From the NCBI RefSeq assembly GCF_038404985.1, contig NZ_JBBKBA010000001.1, forward strand, positions 1,826,001-1,890,000: DNA of 64,000 nt, given 5' to 3'. Below, piece by piece: positions 43,633 through 52,803 of this stretch; the first letter of the stretch is position 1, and each line of letters starts with the position of its first letter. The notes beneath the pieces were generated by a model that worked only from the letters and a program-made list of their open reading frames with translations, ran no database searches and was not told the origin of the DNA. This stretch comes from Ferrovibrio sp. MS7. GTDB lineage: Bacteria; Pseudomonadota; Alphaproteobacteria; Ferrovibrionales; Ferrovibrionaceae. The translations under genes and the position numbers were made by a program.

Positions 43633-43959
43633 ATGTCCGCCGCGACGACCAAGGTGACCGACGACTCTTTCGAGACCGATGTGCTCAAGGCCTCGGGCCC
43701 GGTGCTGGTCGATTTCTGGGCTGAGTGGTGCGGCCCGTGCCGCCAGATCGCCCCGGCGCTGGACGAAATCGCGCAGGAGATGGGCGGCAAGCTCACCGTC
43801 GCCAAGGTGAATATCGATGAGAACCCGACCACCCCGACCAAGCTAGGCGTGCGCGGCATCCCGACCCTGATCCTGTTCAAGGATGGCAAGCCGGTGGCGA
43901 CCAAGATCGGCGCCATGCCGAAAAGCCGCCTGGTCGAGTGGATCAATTCGTCGATCTAA
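43633..43959 (+). CDS. trxA: Thioredoxin
   Basis: The 108-residue protein has the active site WCGPC with Cys33 and Cys36, the cis-proline stretch [12 protein letters not shown], and the standard length. It is the general cytoplasmic disulfide reductase, served by thioredoxin reductase. It has its own promoter and an intrinsic terminator that lies inside the 3' end of the convergent folC. trxA next to folC is common in alphaproteobacteria. Confidence 0.96.
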   Translation: MSAATTKVTDDSFETDVLKASGPVLVDFWAEWCGPCRQIAPALDEIAQEMGGKLTVAKVNIDENPTTPTKLGVRGIPTLILFKDGKPVATKIGAMPKSRLVEWINSSI

Positions 43960-43967
43960 GGCGATAC

Positions 43968-45308
43968 CTACGAGTTGCGGGCCAGCACCTGGCCCGCCAG
44001 ATACAGAGAGCCGGCGACGAGAAATCGCGCCGGCTCTTTTTGTGTGTGCAGGCCCGAGAGGAAGCGCAGCGCCTCGGCGGCATTGGTGGCCGGCCAGGTG
44101 CTCAGGCCCTCGGCCAACGCGATGCGAGCCAGATCCTCCGCCGTCAGACTATTGGCCTCGCCGGGAATGGGGATAGTGGCGGCGGCGGCGATATGGGGCC
44201 TTAAGGGGCGCAGGAAGCCGCCCGGCTCCTTGGTGTTGAGCATGCCGGCCACCAGATAGGTGCGCCGCCGCGTCGCCGGATCGGCATGCCATTGCCGCAG
44301 CATCGCCGCCAGCGCCTCGCCGGCCATCGGGTTATGGCCGCCATCGAGCCAGAGTTCGGCATCCGGCGGCAGCAGGTCGAGCAACGGGCCCTGGGTCAGG
44401 CGCTGCAATCGCGCCGGCCATTCCACGGCACGCAAACCCGTCGCGATGGCGGCTTCGGGCAGCTTCAATTGCAGGGCGCAGGCAATCGCCGTGCCGGCAT
44501 TCTCGATCTGGTGTGGACCGGGCAGGGCCGGGCGCGGCAGGCGCAGATGCTGCGTATTGCTGTGCCACGCGAGGCCGTCGCGTGTTGCCGCTACCTGCCA
44601 TTCATGGCCATGGCGCAAGAGCGGCGCCTGCAATTGGGCGGCGCGTGTCTCCAGCACGCGGGCCGCTGCCGCGCGCTGCGGCCCGACCACGCAAGGCACA
44701 CCGGGCTTGAGGATGCCGGCTTTCTCAAACGCGATCTTTTCCAGCGTGTCGCCGAGGAAAGCGATGTGATCCATGCCGATGGGGGTGATGGCGGTCAGCG
44801 CCGGCTGCGGCACCAGGTTGGTGGCATCCAGCCGACCGCCGAGCCCGGTTTCCAGCAGCACCAGATCGGCGGGCTCCTCGGCGAAGGCGCGGAAGGCGGC
44901 TGCCGTGGTGATCTCGAAGAAGGTGATCGGTGCCTCGCCGTTGATGCGTTCGAGGTCGCTGAGCAAGGCCTGTAGCCGCTCCTCCTCGATCAGCCTGCCA
45001 TTCAGCCGGATACGCTCGTGGAAGCGCACCAGATGCGGCGAGATATAGGCATGCACGCGCAAGCCGGCGGCTTCCGCCATGGCCCGCAGATAGGCGACCA
45101 GCGAGCCCTTGCCATTGGTGCCGGCGACATGCACCACCGGCGGCAGTTTCAACTGCGGATCGCCGAGCTTGCGCATCAACCCGGCGACGCGGTCGAGCGA
45201 CAGGTCGATCACCTTCGGGTGCAGCGCCATCAGGCGTTTCAGGATGGCATCGGATGGCAGGGCAGACGGGACCACGCGAACTCCGCAAGATTTATCAATC
45301 GCGGCCAT
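43968..45308 (-). CDS. folC: Bifunctional dihydrofolate synthase / folylpolyglutamate synthase (FolC)
   Basis: The 446-residue Mur-ligase-type protein has the P-loop VAGTNGKGSLVAYL, the ribose/Mg motif ETGLGGRLDATN with SPHLVRFHERI before it, and LDGGHNPMAG. It adds glutamate to dihydropteroate and to folates. ATG 45308 lacks a clear ribosome site; GTG 45275, behind GCGGAG, is a possible start. In most relatives folC follows accD directly; here an AraC gene on the other strand lies between them. Confidence 0.94.
   Translation of the reverse strand: MAAIDKSCGVRVVPSALPSDAILKRLMALHPKVIDLSLDRVAGLMRKLGDPQLKLPPVVHVAGTNGKGSLVAYLRAMAEAAGLRVHAYISPHLVRFHERIRLNGRLIEEERLQALLSDLERINGEAPITFFEITTAAAFRAFAEEPADLVLLETGLGGRLDATNLVPQPALTAITPIGMDHIAFLGDTLEKIAFEKAGILKPGVPCVVGPQRAAAARVLETRAAQLQAPLLRHGHEWQVAATRDGLAWHSNTQHLRLPRPALPGPHQIENAGTAIACALQLKLPEAAIATGLRAVEWPARLQRLTQGPLLDLLPPDAELWLDGGHNPMAGEALAAMLRQWHADPATRRRTYLVAGMLNTKEPGGFLRPLRPHIAAAATIPIPGEANSLTAEDLARIALAEGLSTWPATNAAEALRFLSGLHTQKEPARFLVAGSLYLAGQVLARNS
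44007..44041 (+). terminator. trxA terminator inside folC
   Basis: AGAGCCGGCG, an 11-base loop, CGCCGGCTCT, then TTTT. It is 48 bases past the trxA stop and lies within the last codons of the convergent folC. Confidence 0.88.
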
Positions 45309-45348
45309 GATACTGGTTTAGCGTTCTCGCCGCAGCAGGGATGCCCGC

Positions 45349-46218
45349 ATGTCCGACCCGCTTTTCAGTACCACAGACCAGGCCGGCTATGTCCGCCGCT
45401 TCACGCGGGTGACGGAATATATCTACGCCCATCTCGATGCCGAACTCGACCTTGCCATCCTGGCCGAGGTGGCGGCGCTGTCACCCTGGCATTGGCACCG
45501 CATCTGGCAGGCGGTCTATGGCGAATCCGTGGTGCAGACGGTGAAGCGCCTGCGCCTGCAGCGCGCCGCCGCCGATCTGGTGCATAGCCCGATGCCACTC
45601 GACGATGTGTGGCCGCGCGCCGGCTATGGCAGCGCCGCCGCCTTCAACCGCGCTTTCAAGGAAGCCTATGGCCTGCCGCCGGCGGAATACCGCAAGAGCG
45701 GCAGCCACACCCGCTTCAACCTGCAATTCGCGCCCAAGGGAGTCGTTGCCATGCATGATGTGTCGATCCGCAAGCTCAGCCCCGCCATGCTCGCCGTGGT
45801 ACCGCATCGCGGCTCTTACATGGAAATCGGCCGTGCCTTCGAAACCCTGTTCGGCGTGCTCGGCGCGCGCGGGCTGCTGCGGCCCGGGCTGTGCATGAAG
45901 GGATTGTATTACTCCGACCCGACCTCGGTGCCGGAAGCCGAGTTGCGCTCGGCGGCAGGCATTGTCATTCCCGATGCCGGCTTTCCGGTGGAGGCGCCGC
46001 TTGAGCGCGCCGAATTGCGCGGCGGCGAGTATGCCGTGCTGCGCCACAAGGGACCGTATTCCGACATGCGGCCGGCCTATGACTGGCTGTTCGGCACCTG
46101 GCTGGTGCAATCGGGCCGCGAGGCCGCCGATGCGCCGGTCTTCGAGGATTACCTGAACAACCCGCGCGAAGTGCCGCCGACCGAATTGCTCACGGATATC
46201 TGCCTGCCGCTGAAGTGA
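45349..46218 (+). CDS. AraC-family regulator with GyrI-like effector domain
   Basis: Residues 10-110 hold two helix-turn-helix units of the AraC type (LAILAEVAALSPWHWHRIW; YGSAAAFNRAFKEAYGLPP), placed N-terminally. Residues about 130-289 form a GyrI-like small-molecule-binding domain, as in Rob- and SbmC-related regulators, which often sense drugs or lipophilic compounds. It is divergent from folC with 40 bases between starts. Its position splits the conserved accD-folC pair, so it is probably a later insertion. Confidence 0.9.
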   Translation: MSDPLFSTTDQAGYVRRFTRVTEYIYAHLDAELDLAILAEVAALSPWHWHRIWQAVYGESVVQTVKRLRLQRAAADLVHSPMPLDDVWPRAGYGSAAAFNRAFKEAYGLPPAEYRKSGSHTRFNLQFAPKGVVAMHDVSIRKLSPAMLAVVPHRGSYMEIGRAFETLFGVLGARGLLRPGLCMKGLYYSDPTSVPEAELRSAAGIVIPDAGFPVEAPLERAELRGGEYAVLRHKGPYSDMRPAYDWLFGTWLVQSGREAADAPVFEDYLNNPREVPPTELLTDICLPLK

Positions 46219-46235
46219 GCGGCGCAATGCCCCAT

Positions 46236-46309
46236 CGTCATGCCCGGGCTCGACCCGGGCATCTCAGGCCAAATAGAGAAAGATGCCCGGGTCGAGCCCG
46301 GGCATGACG
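46236..46309. repeat. Nested palindromic intergenic repeat (class A)
   Basis: Arms GTCATGCCCGGGctcgaCCCGGGCATCTCA and AGATGCCCGGGtcgaGCCCGGGCATGAC across about 13 bases. It lies between the convergent araC-type and accD genes and is nearly identical to the copy at 10184. Confidence 0.87.
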
Positions 46310-46344
46310 AGTGTATAAAAACGGCTGTGGAAACTAATCCAGGA

Positions 46345-47283
46345 TCAACGCGGCCGGATGGCGCCGTGCGGGATTTCGCCGGTCGGCGGCACGTCGAGGC
46401 CCGGGCGCGGCAGGGCCACCACGTCGGCCTTGGTCACCGGCTCCAGCAGCAGCGACACGATGCGGCCCAATGTCTCACGCAGCTTGTGGCGATGCACCAC
46501 CTGGTCCAGCATGCCATGGTCCAGCAGGTATTCGGCGCGCTGGAAGCCTTCCGGCAGGGTCTCGCGGATGGTCTGCTCGATCACGCGCGGGCCGGCGAAA
46601 CCGATCAGCGCGCCGGGTTCGGCGATCTGAATGTCGCCAAGCATGGCATAGGAAGCAGTGACGCCGCCGGTGGTCGGATCGGTCAACACCACGATGAAGG
46701 GCAGATGCGCCTCGCGCAGGCGCTGCACGGCAATCACCGTGCGCGGCATCTGCATCAGGCTGAGGATGCCTTCCTGCATGCGGGCACCGCCGGCAGCGGC
46801 GAACACGATCAGCGCCGCGCGCTGGCTCACCGCCAGCGTCGCCGCCGCGATCAAGGCCTCGCCGGCCGCCATGCCCATGGAACCGCCCATGAAGGCGAAA
46901 TTCTGCACCGCGACGACCACGTCCTTCTTCTGCAGCGTGCCATGCGCCACCACGATGGCATCGCGCAAAGCCGTCTTGTTGCGCGCATCCTTCAGGCGGT
47001 CGGGATACTTCTTCTGGTCGCGGAAGCTTAAGGGATCCTGGATCACGTCCGGCAATTCGATGGTCTGGTATTCGCCGTCATCGAACAGCGCGGCGAAACG
47101 CTCCTTCGAGCCGATGCGCATGTGATGGTCGCATTTCGGGCAGACATGCTGATTCTCCTCCACTTCCTTGGAGTAGATCATCTGGCCGCAGGCCGGGCAT
47201 TTGCGCCACAGGTTGTCGGGCGTGTCCTTCTTCCGCGTCATCTCGCGGATCTTCGGCAGCACCGTGCGTGTTAACCAGTTCAT
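46345..47283 (-). CDS. accD: Acetyl-CoA carboxylase carboxyltransferase beta subunit (AccD)
   Basis: The 312-residue protein has the N-terminal Cys4 zinc ribbon ([24 protein letters not shown] in two CxxC pairs) and the crotonase-like carboxyltransferase core ([45 protein letters not shown]). With AccA it moves the carboxyl group from biotin to acetyl-CoA in fatty-acid synthesis. It ends the pyrF-trpF-trpB-trpA-accD run, 37 bases after trpA. Confidence 0.97.
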   Translation of the reverse strand: MNWLTRTVLPKIREMTRKKDTPDNLWRKCPACGQMIYSKEVEENQHVCPKCDHHMRIGSKERFAALFDDGEYQTIELPDVIQDPLSFRDQKKYPDRLKDARNKTALRDAIVVAHGTLQKKDVVVAVQNFAFMGGSMGMAAGEALIAAATLAVSQRAALIVFAAAGGARMQEGILSLMQMPRTVIAVQRLREAHLPFIVVLTDPTTGGVTASYAMLGDIQIAEPGALIGFAGPRVIEQTIRETLPEGFQRAEYLLDHGMLDQVVHRHKLRETLGRIVSLLLEPVTKADVVALPRPGLDVPPTGEIPHGAIRPR

Positions 47284-47320
47284 GGGCGCGTCAACCAGTT
47301 CATAGCGTTACTCCCTCAGA

Positions 47321-48133
47321 TCACTTGCGCGCGGTGCGCACGGCGTCGCCGAGCTCCCGCACCAGCGCCAGCACATGCGCCGCCGGGTCGATGCCCTTAA
47401 CTTGGGCTTCCGCCACCCGTTCGACAAGGGCCGAGCCGACGACGGCGGCATCCGCCGCGCGGGCGATTTCGGCGGCGCGCTGGCCGTCGCGGATGCCGAA
47501 GCCGACGCCGATGGGCAGCTTGGTATGCTTGCGCAGGCGGTTCACGGCAGCGGCCACCGCGCTGGCATCGGGCGCGGCGGCGCCGGTGATGCCAGCAATC
47601 GAGACGTAGTAGAGGAAGCCCGATGTGTTGGCCAGCACGGCGGGCATGCGCTTGTCGTCCGTCGTCGGCGTCGCCAGCCGGATGAAATGCAGCCCGGCCT
47701 GGATCGCCGGCAGGCAGAGTTCATCGTCTTCCTCGGGCGGCAGGTCAACCACGATCAGGCCATCGACGCCGGCTTCCTTGGCATCTTTCAGGAAGGCATC
47801 GACGCCATAGGCGGAGATCGGGTTGAAATAGCCCATCAGCACGATCGGCGTGGCGTTATCCGTCTTGCGGAAGCCGCGCACCAATTGCAGCGTCTTGCGC
47901 AAAGTGGCGCCATTGGCCAGCGCACGCAGATTGGCGGCCTGAATCGAGGGGCCATCGGCCATCGGATCGGTGAAGGGTACGCCAAGTTCGATTACATCGG
48001 CGCCAGCCGAGGGCAGGCCGGCCAGCAGCCGGGCACAGGTGTCGTGGTCGGGATCGCCGGCAGTGATGAAGGTGATCAGGCCGGCGCGGCCTTCGGCTTT
48101 CAGGGCTTGGAAACGGGCGTCGATACGGCTCAC
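47321..48133 (-). CDS. trpA: Tryptophan synthase alpha subunit
   Basis: The 270-residue TIM barrel has the catalytic glutamate in [19 protein letters not shown] and the catalytic aspartate in [11 protein letters not shown], plus the phosphate-binding GVGFGI. It splits indole-3-glycerol phosphate to indole for TrpB. The start is GTG 48133 behind AAGGAAG; the upstream opening overlaps trpB and is not used. It lies 11 bases after trpB. Confidence 0.96.
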   Translation of the reverse strand: MSRIDARFQALKAEGRAGLITFITAGDPDHDTCARLLAGLPSAGADVIELGVPFTDPMADGPSIQAANLRALANGATLRKTLQLVRGFRKTDNATPIVLMGYFNPISAYGVDAFLKDAKEAGVDGLIVVDLPPEEDDELCLPAIQAGLHFIRLATPTTDDKRMPAVLANTSGFLYYVSIAGITGAAAPDASAVAAAVNRLRKHTKLPIGVGFGIRDGQRAAEIARAADAAVVGSALVERVAEAQVKGIDPAAHVLALVRELGDAVRTARK

Positions 48134-48144
48134 GGCAGGCTTCC

Positions 48145-49356
48145 TTAGAGAGTGACGCCAAGCGCGCGGGCGACGGTGAACACATCCTTGTCGCCGCGGC
48201 CGCACAGATTCATCACCATCAGGTGATCCTTGGGCAGGGTCGGCGCCCATTTGATGACATGCGCCAGCGCATGCGAGGGTTCCAGCGCCGGGATGATGCC
48301 CTCAAGCCGCGAGCAGAGCTGGAACGCATCCAGTGCCTCGCGGTCAGTGGCCGAGACGTATTGCACGCGGCCGACATCATGCAGCCAGGCATGTTCCGGG
48401 CCGATGCCGGGATAGTCGAGGCCGGCGGAAATCGAATGCGCCTCGGTGATCTGGCCATCCGCATCCTGCAGCAGGAAGGTGCGGTTGCCATGCAGCACGC
48501 CCGGCACGCCGCGCGCCAGCGATGCTGCATGCTTCTCGGTATCGAGGCCTTCGCCGGCTGCTTCCACGGCGTGGATCTCGACATCCGGATCGTCCAGGAA
48601 GGGATGGAACAGGCCGATGGCGTTGGAGCCGCCGCCGATGCAGGCAACCAGGCTGTCGGGCAGGCGGCCTTCCTTCCGCATCATCTGCTCGCGGGTCTCG
48701 CGGCCGATCACCGACTGGAAATCGCGCACCAGGGCCGGATAGGGATGCGGGCCGGCTGCCGTGCCTATGATGTAGAACGTGTCATGCACGTTGGTCACCC
48801 AGTCGCGCAGCGCTTCGTTCATCGCATCCTTGAGCGTGCGCGAGCCAGACGTGACCGGGCGCACTTCGGCACCCAGCAGCTTCATGCGGAACACGTTCGG
48901 TGCCTGGCGCTCGATATCGGTCTCGCCCATGTAGACCACGCAGGGCAGGCCGAAGCGGGCGGCGACCGTGGCGGTAGCGACGCCATGCTGGCCGGCGCCG
49001 GTCTCGGCAATGATGCGCTTCTTGCCCATGCGCTTGGCCAGCAGGATCTGGCCAATGCAATTGTTGATCTTGTGCGCGCCGGTATGGTTCAGCTCGTCGC
49101 GCTTGAAATAGATCTTGGCGCCACCAAGATGCTCGGTCATGCGCTCGGCGTAGTAAAGCGGGCTCGGCCGGCCGACATAATCGGTGAGGAAGTAATCCAT
49201 CTCCGCCTTGAAGGCGGGATCGTTCTTGGCGGCGGTGTATTCGCGCTCCAGGTCGAGGATCAGCGGCATCAGCGTCTCGGCGACGAAGCGGCCACCGAAG
49301 ATGCCGAAATGGCCACGTTCATCGGGGCCGGAGCGATAGGAATTCAGCGCGGTCAT
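48145..49356 (-). CDS. trpB: Tryptophan synthase beta subunit
   Basis: The 403-residue PLP enzyme has the cofactor lysine in [15 protein letters not shown], the substrate loop [12 protein letters not shown], and the phosphate loop [10 protein letters not shown]. It joins indole and serine to make tryptophan. The usual TrpB1 length and position between trpF and trpA leave little doubt. Confidence 0.97.
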   Translation of the reverse strand: MTALNSYRSGPDERGHFGIFGGRFVAETLMPLILDLEREYTAAKNDPAFKAEMDYFLTDYVGRPSPLYYAERMTEHLGGAKIYFKRDELNHTGAHKINNCIGQILLAKRMGKKRIIAETGAGQHGVATATVAARFGLPCVVYMGETDIERQAPNVFRMKLLGAEVRPVTSGSRTLKDAMNEALRDWVTNVHDTFYIIGTAAGPHPYPALVRDFQSVIGRETREQMMRKEGRLPDSLVACIGGGSNAIGLFHPFLDDPDVEIHAVEAAGEGLDTEKHAASLARGVPGVLHGNRTFLLQDADGQITEAHSISAGLDYPGIGPEHAWLHDVGRVQYVSATDREALDAFQLCSRLEGIIPALEPSHALAHVIKWAPTLPKDHLMVMNLCGRGDKDVFTVARALGVTL

Positions 49357-49367
49357 GCGTTCAGTCC

Positions 49368-50009
49368 TTATAGGCGAAAAGCGGTATCGAGGAAGGCGCG
49401 GATCTTGGCCGGGTCTTTCTTGCCCGGCGCGCTTTCCACGCCAGACGAGACATCCACGGCCGTAGCGCCGGAGCGGCGCACGGCTTCCTCGAGATTGTCA
49501 GGAGTCAGGCCGCCGGAAAGCAGCCAGGGGCGCTTGAAGCTCTTGCCTTTCAGCATATCCCAGTCGAAAGCCTGGCCGTTGCCGCCAGGCCGCGTCGCGC
49601 CCTTCGGCGGACAGGCATCGAACAGCAGCCAGTCGACGATATCCTCGTATTCGCGCGCCTTCTCGATGTCGGCCGGCGTGCTCACCTTGATCGCCTTGAT
49701 GATCGGCAGGCCGAAATAGATGGTGATGGCGCGGCAGCGTTCCGGCGTCTCGTCACCATGCAATTGCAGCAGGTCGAGCCGCGCCTTGCCGAGGATGGCA
49801 TCGAGCTGGTCGTTGCTCGGATCGACGAACAGGCCGACCCGATCAGTGCCGCTGGGTACTTCGTTGAGCAGGGAAACCGCCGCTTCGAGGCCGAGATTGC
49901 GCGGCGAGGGCGGGAAGAACACGAAGCCGAGCATGTCGGCCTCGAATTCCAGCGCGGTCTCCAGCGCGACTGGATCGGTGATGCCGCAGATTTTGGTGAA
50001 CAGGGCCAT
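49368..50009 (-). CDS. trpF: Phosphoribosylanthranilate isomerase
   Basis: The 213-residue TIM barrel has the general base cysteine in TKICGI and the acid aspartate in VDVSSGVES, with LSGGLTPDN before it. It catalyses the third committed step of tryptophan synthesis. Its ATG overlaps the pyrF stop (TGATG), so it is translationally coupled. The other trp genes (E, G, D, C) are not in the window, a split usual for the class. Confidence 0.95.
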   Translation of the reverse strand: MALFTKICGITDPVALETALEFEADMLGFVFFPPSPRNLGLEAAVSLLNEVPSGTDRVGLFVDPSNDQLDAILGKARLDLLQLHGDETPERCRAITIYFGLPIIKAIKVSTPADIEKAREYEDIVDWLLFDACPPKGATRPGGNGQAFDWDMLKGKSFKRPWLLSGGLTPDNLEEAVRRSGATAVDVSSGVESAPGKKDPAKIRAFLDTAFRL

Positions 50010-50716
50010 CAGGCAATCCCGGCGATTTCCTGCGCGATGGCACGCGCGGCGGCATCGGGGTCGGCGGCTTCGGTGATCGGGCGGCCGATCACCAGATGGT
50101 CGGCGCCGAGCTTCAGCGCATCGGCCGGGCCCATCACGCGCTTCTGGTCGCCGGCAGCACTGCCCTTCGGCCGGATGCCGGGTACCACCAGCTTGAAGTC
50201 CGGGCCGCAGGCTTCGCGCAGCAGGGCGATTTCGGTGGCGGCGCAGATCACGCCGGTGGCGCCATTGGCCTGGGCCAGTTTGGCCAGCCGCACCACATGC
50301 GCCGAAACGTCGCCGCCCAGCCCAACAGCCTCCAGGTCGGCAGCATCCAGCGAGGTCAGCACCGTCACGGCCAGGATTTGCGGCTTCTGCCGGCTGGAGG
50401 CGGCGGCCTCCACGGCGGCACGGATCATCGCAGCCCCACCCGAGGCATGCACGGTGACGAACATCGGCCCCATGCCGGCGGCGGCCGAGCGGATGGCGCC
50501 GGCCACGGTGTTGGGGATGTCGTGGAATTTGAGGTCGAGGAATAGCGGCGCACCGGTGGGCAGGATGGCGCGCACCTCGGTCGGGCCGTGGGCGGTGAAG
50601 AATTCCTTGCCCAGCTTGACGCCGAAGCCGGCGGCAGTCGCGGCACGGGCGCAGCGGGCGGCATAGGCCAGCTCGGTGGTGTCGATGGCGCAGAAAACGG
50701 GAGTTTGGCGGGTCAT
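50009..50716 (-). CDS. pyrF: Orotidine 5'-phosphate decarboxylase
   Basis: The 235-residue protein has the catalytic Lys/Asp cluster LDLKFHDIPNTV and the phosphate-binding end of the barrel (VVPGIRP; LVIGRPIT). It makes UMP in pyrimidine synthesis. ATG 50716 was chosen because the upstream continuation is arginine-rich and not conserved-looking. It is the first gene of the pyrF-trpF-trpB-trpA-accD operon. Confidence 0.95.
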   Translation of the reverse strand: MTRQTPVFCAIDTTELAYAARCARAATAAGFGVKLGKEFFTAHGPTEVRAILPTGAPLFLDLKFHDIPNTVAGAIRSAAAGMGPMFVTVHASGGAAMIRAAVEAAASSRQKPQILAVTVLTSLDAADLEAVGLGGDVSAHVVRLAKLAQANGATGVICAATEIALLREACGPDFKLVVPGIRPKGSAAGDQKRVMGPADALKLGADHLVIGRPITEAADPDAAARAIAQEIAGIA

Positions 50717-50823
50717 AGCCGGGCTTATACTAAAAAGCGGCCCCCGAGTCTGCCCTTTTGGCCCCGGAAAATTGGCCTGCGAAAACCGCCTCAGTGACCG
50801 GAAAAAACGGCTCAAACAAGGGG

Positions 50824-51582
50824 TTAACGCGCCGGCAGGGCCACCGCGCGGCGGATCATTTCCGCCAGTTGCTGCGCCAGGCAGCCATTCATCGTTTCAG
50901 CCTCGCGCATCTGGGTTTCCTGGCTCTTGGCCTGCAGGTCGAAGATCTCGTTCTCGGCCCAGAACTGCATCATGTCGTGGCGCGGGAAAACCGGCACGCC
51001 CTCGCTGTCGCCAACCCAGTTCATCATCTGGTCGAAGCGCTCGGTATCCACCATGGGCGAGAGCCGGGCGCGGTATTGCGGCGCGATCAGGATGGTGTCG
51101 ATGCCGGCGGCACGCAGCCGGCGCAGGCCGTCGCTGAGGCTTTCCGCGAAACTGTTCGGATCGGTCTGGCGCGCGGCTTCCACGTTGCCGGTCTGCCAGA
51201 TCAGCAGGTCGGGCTTGGCCGGCACGACTTCAGCGGCGATGCGCTTCTGCATCTGCGTGGTCGATTGCATCCGCAGCGACAGGTTGTCGATGCTGAACTG
51301 TTTGCCGGGAAAACGCATCTGCAGCGCATCGGGCAGGCCGGCGACATAGGTGCGCGCCAAGCCGCCGGTATCGTGTTTCAATGACGACGACGTGCCCAGC
51401 ACCACGATGCGGATCTCGCTGCGGGCCTTGAGTGCCTTGGCCAGATTTTTCAGCGGCGCATCGACGAAGCGCAGGCTGTCGGGCAGCGTGCAGCGTTCCT
51501 TCGGCTCGGTATTCGCGCTGGTCTGTGCCGCACCGGGCAGGGCGGGAAGCAACAGCAGCAGTATCAGCAGCAGGCATCTCAT
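50824..51582 (-). CDS. Exported SGNH/GDSL-like hydrolase-fold protein
   Basis: The 252-residue protein has a signal peptide (LLLILLLLLPALPGAAQ) and an SGNH-type start of the domain (RIVVLGTSSS), where Thr-Ser-Ser replaces the GDS of classic members. WQTGNVEA corresponds to the block III GxN. A DxxH-like end is not obvious, although FPRHDMMQFW is a candidate. It lies 6 bases after the OpgC-type acyltransferase, so it may remove or transfer acyl groups on a periplasmic glycan; that is inference. Confidence 0.75.
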   Translation of the reverse strand: MRCLLLILLLLLPALPGAAQTSANTEPKERCTLPDSLRFVDAPLKNLAKALKARSEIRIVVLGTSSSLKHDTGGLARTYVAGLPDALQMRFPGKQFSIDNLSLRMQSTTQMQKRIAAEVVPAKPDLLIWQTGNVEAARQTDPNSFAESLSDGLRRLRAAGIDTILIAPQYRARLSPMVDTERFDQMMNWVGDSEGVPVFPRHDMMQFWAENEIFDLQAKSQETQMREAETMNGCLAQQLAEMIRRAVALPAR

Positions 51583-51588
51583 GGCCGG

Positions 51589-52746
51589 TCAGTCCCCGCC
51601 GGCCGGCACGCGGGTTTTGCCTCCGCGCGGCGCCGAACCGGCTTTTTCAGTATCTGTATACCAAGTCAGCAGATAGGCAAGCGCCACCATCATGCCCATG
51701 CCGACCAGGCTGACCAGGAATTGCGCCGGCAGGCTGGGGCTGATTTCCACCAGCACGAATTGCGCGGCGAAGGAGAGGAAGATGCTGGCGCAGAACACGT
51801 CCAGGGAATGTTTGCCGCAGAGCAGCACCGGGCGGGCCAGACGGGAGGACAGGAAGGCGGCATGCGGCGATACCAACCGCACCACCAGATAGGCCTGGGC
51901 GAGGAAATGCAGCAAGCGCAACAAATCCAGTTCGGTCTTGTCGATGGGGTAAAGCATCCGGCGCAGCCAGTGCGGCACATACTGGCTCCACGGCGGGTAG
52001 AGCCAGGTACAGACGATGGCGAAGGCGAACAGCAGGTAGAGGCCGGCGGCCCAGCTTGTCAGCCCAGCCGGCAGCCGCCGCCAGGGCGCGGCATTGCGGT
52101 GCATGGCGCACCAGGCGCCGATCAGGAACAGGAACTGCCAGGCCAGCGGATTGAAGAACCAGCCGCCTTCCGGATAGGCCGGCAGGTTCCAGTGCCATTG
52201 CTGTACGCCGAACCAGAGCAGGAAGCTCGCCGCCATCAGTGTTTTCGGCCAGCGTTTCAGCAGCGGCAGCAGCAACGGGAAAACCAGCAGCAGCGCGATA
52301 TACATCGGCAGCACATCCATGTTCGCCGGCTTGAACTTCAGCAGCAGCGCCTGCAGCATCAGGATATGCGGATGCTCGAACAATTCCGCGATGCCCATTT
52401 CCTCGGCGAAGGCCGGGTTGAAACGGTCGGCGACATAGGCGATATGCGCCACGAACACCATGAACAGGAAGATATGCGCGGTGTAGATCTGCCAAACGCG
52501 ACGGCCGATGCGCGCGGCGGTGACGGTCCAGCCGACGCGCTCGGGCAGGGCGCCGAAGGCCAGCATCACCGAATAGCCGGAAATGAACACGAAGATTTCG
52601 GTGGCGTCGGAAAAGCCGTAATTGCGGTTGCTGATCCAGCTCACCACATTGCCGGGAATATGGTTGAGGAAGATGAACAGCAACGCCAGGCCGCGGAAGA
52701 AATCCAGCCTGAGATCGCGTTCCGCCTTGCCTTCCACTCCCGCCAT
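51589..52746 (-). CDS. opgC: OpgC-domain membrane acyltransferase
   Basis: The 385-residue protein has about ten membrane helices and the OpgC start (RDLRLDFFRGLALLFIFLNH), including the conserved Arg-Asp and FLNH histidine, then ATEIFVFISGYSVMLAF. OpgC adds succinyl or similar groups to osmoregulated periplasmic glucans; related proteins modify other polysaccharides. ATG 52746 is 57 bases from the divergent deacetylase gene. No opgG/H glucan synthase is close. Confidence 0.9.
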   Translation of the reverse strand: MAGVEGKAERDLRLDFFRGLALLFIFLNHIPGNVVSWISNRNYGFSDATEIFVFISGYSVMLAFGALPERVGWTVTAARIGRRVWQIYTAHIFLFMVFVAHIAYVADRFNPAFAEEMGIAELFEHPHILMLQALLLKFKPANMDVLPMYIALLLVFPLLLPLLKRWPKTLMAASFLLWFGVQQWHWNLPAYPEGGWFFNPLAWQFLFLIGAWCAMHRNAAPWRRLPAGLTSWAAGLYLLFAFAIVCTWLYPPWSQYVPHWLRRMLYPIDKTELDLLRLLHFLAQAYLVVRLVSPHAAFLSSRLARPVLLCGKHSLDVFCASIFLSFAAQFVLVEISPSLPAQFLVSLVGMGMMVALAYLLTWYTDTEKAGSAPRGGKTRVPAGGD

Positions 52747-52803
52747 CAAAAGCCCCTGCAGCCTCCCTGGCGGGTAGTATGGGAAATCGCTAGACTGGGC
52801 GCA

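Noticed and set aside
50717-50823. A trp leader/attenuator before pyrF
   Set aside because: No short Trp-rich frame or competing hairpins were visible in this gap.
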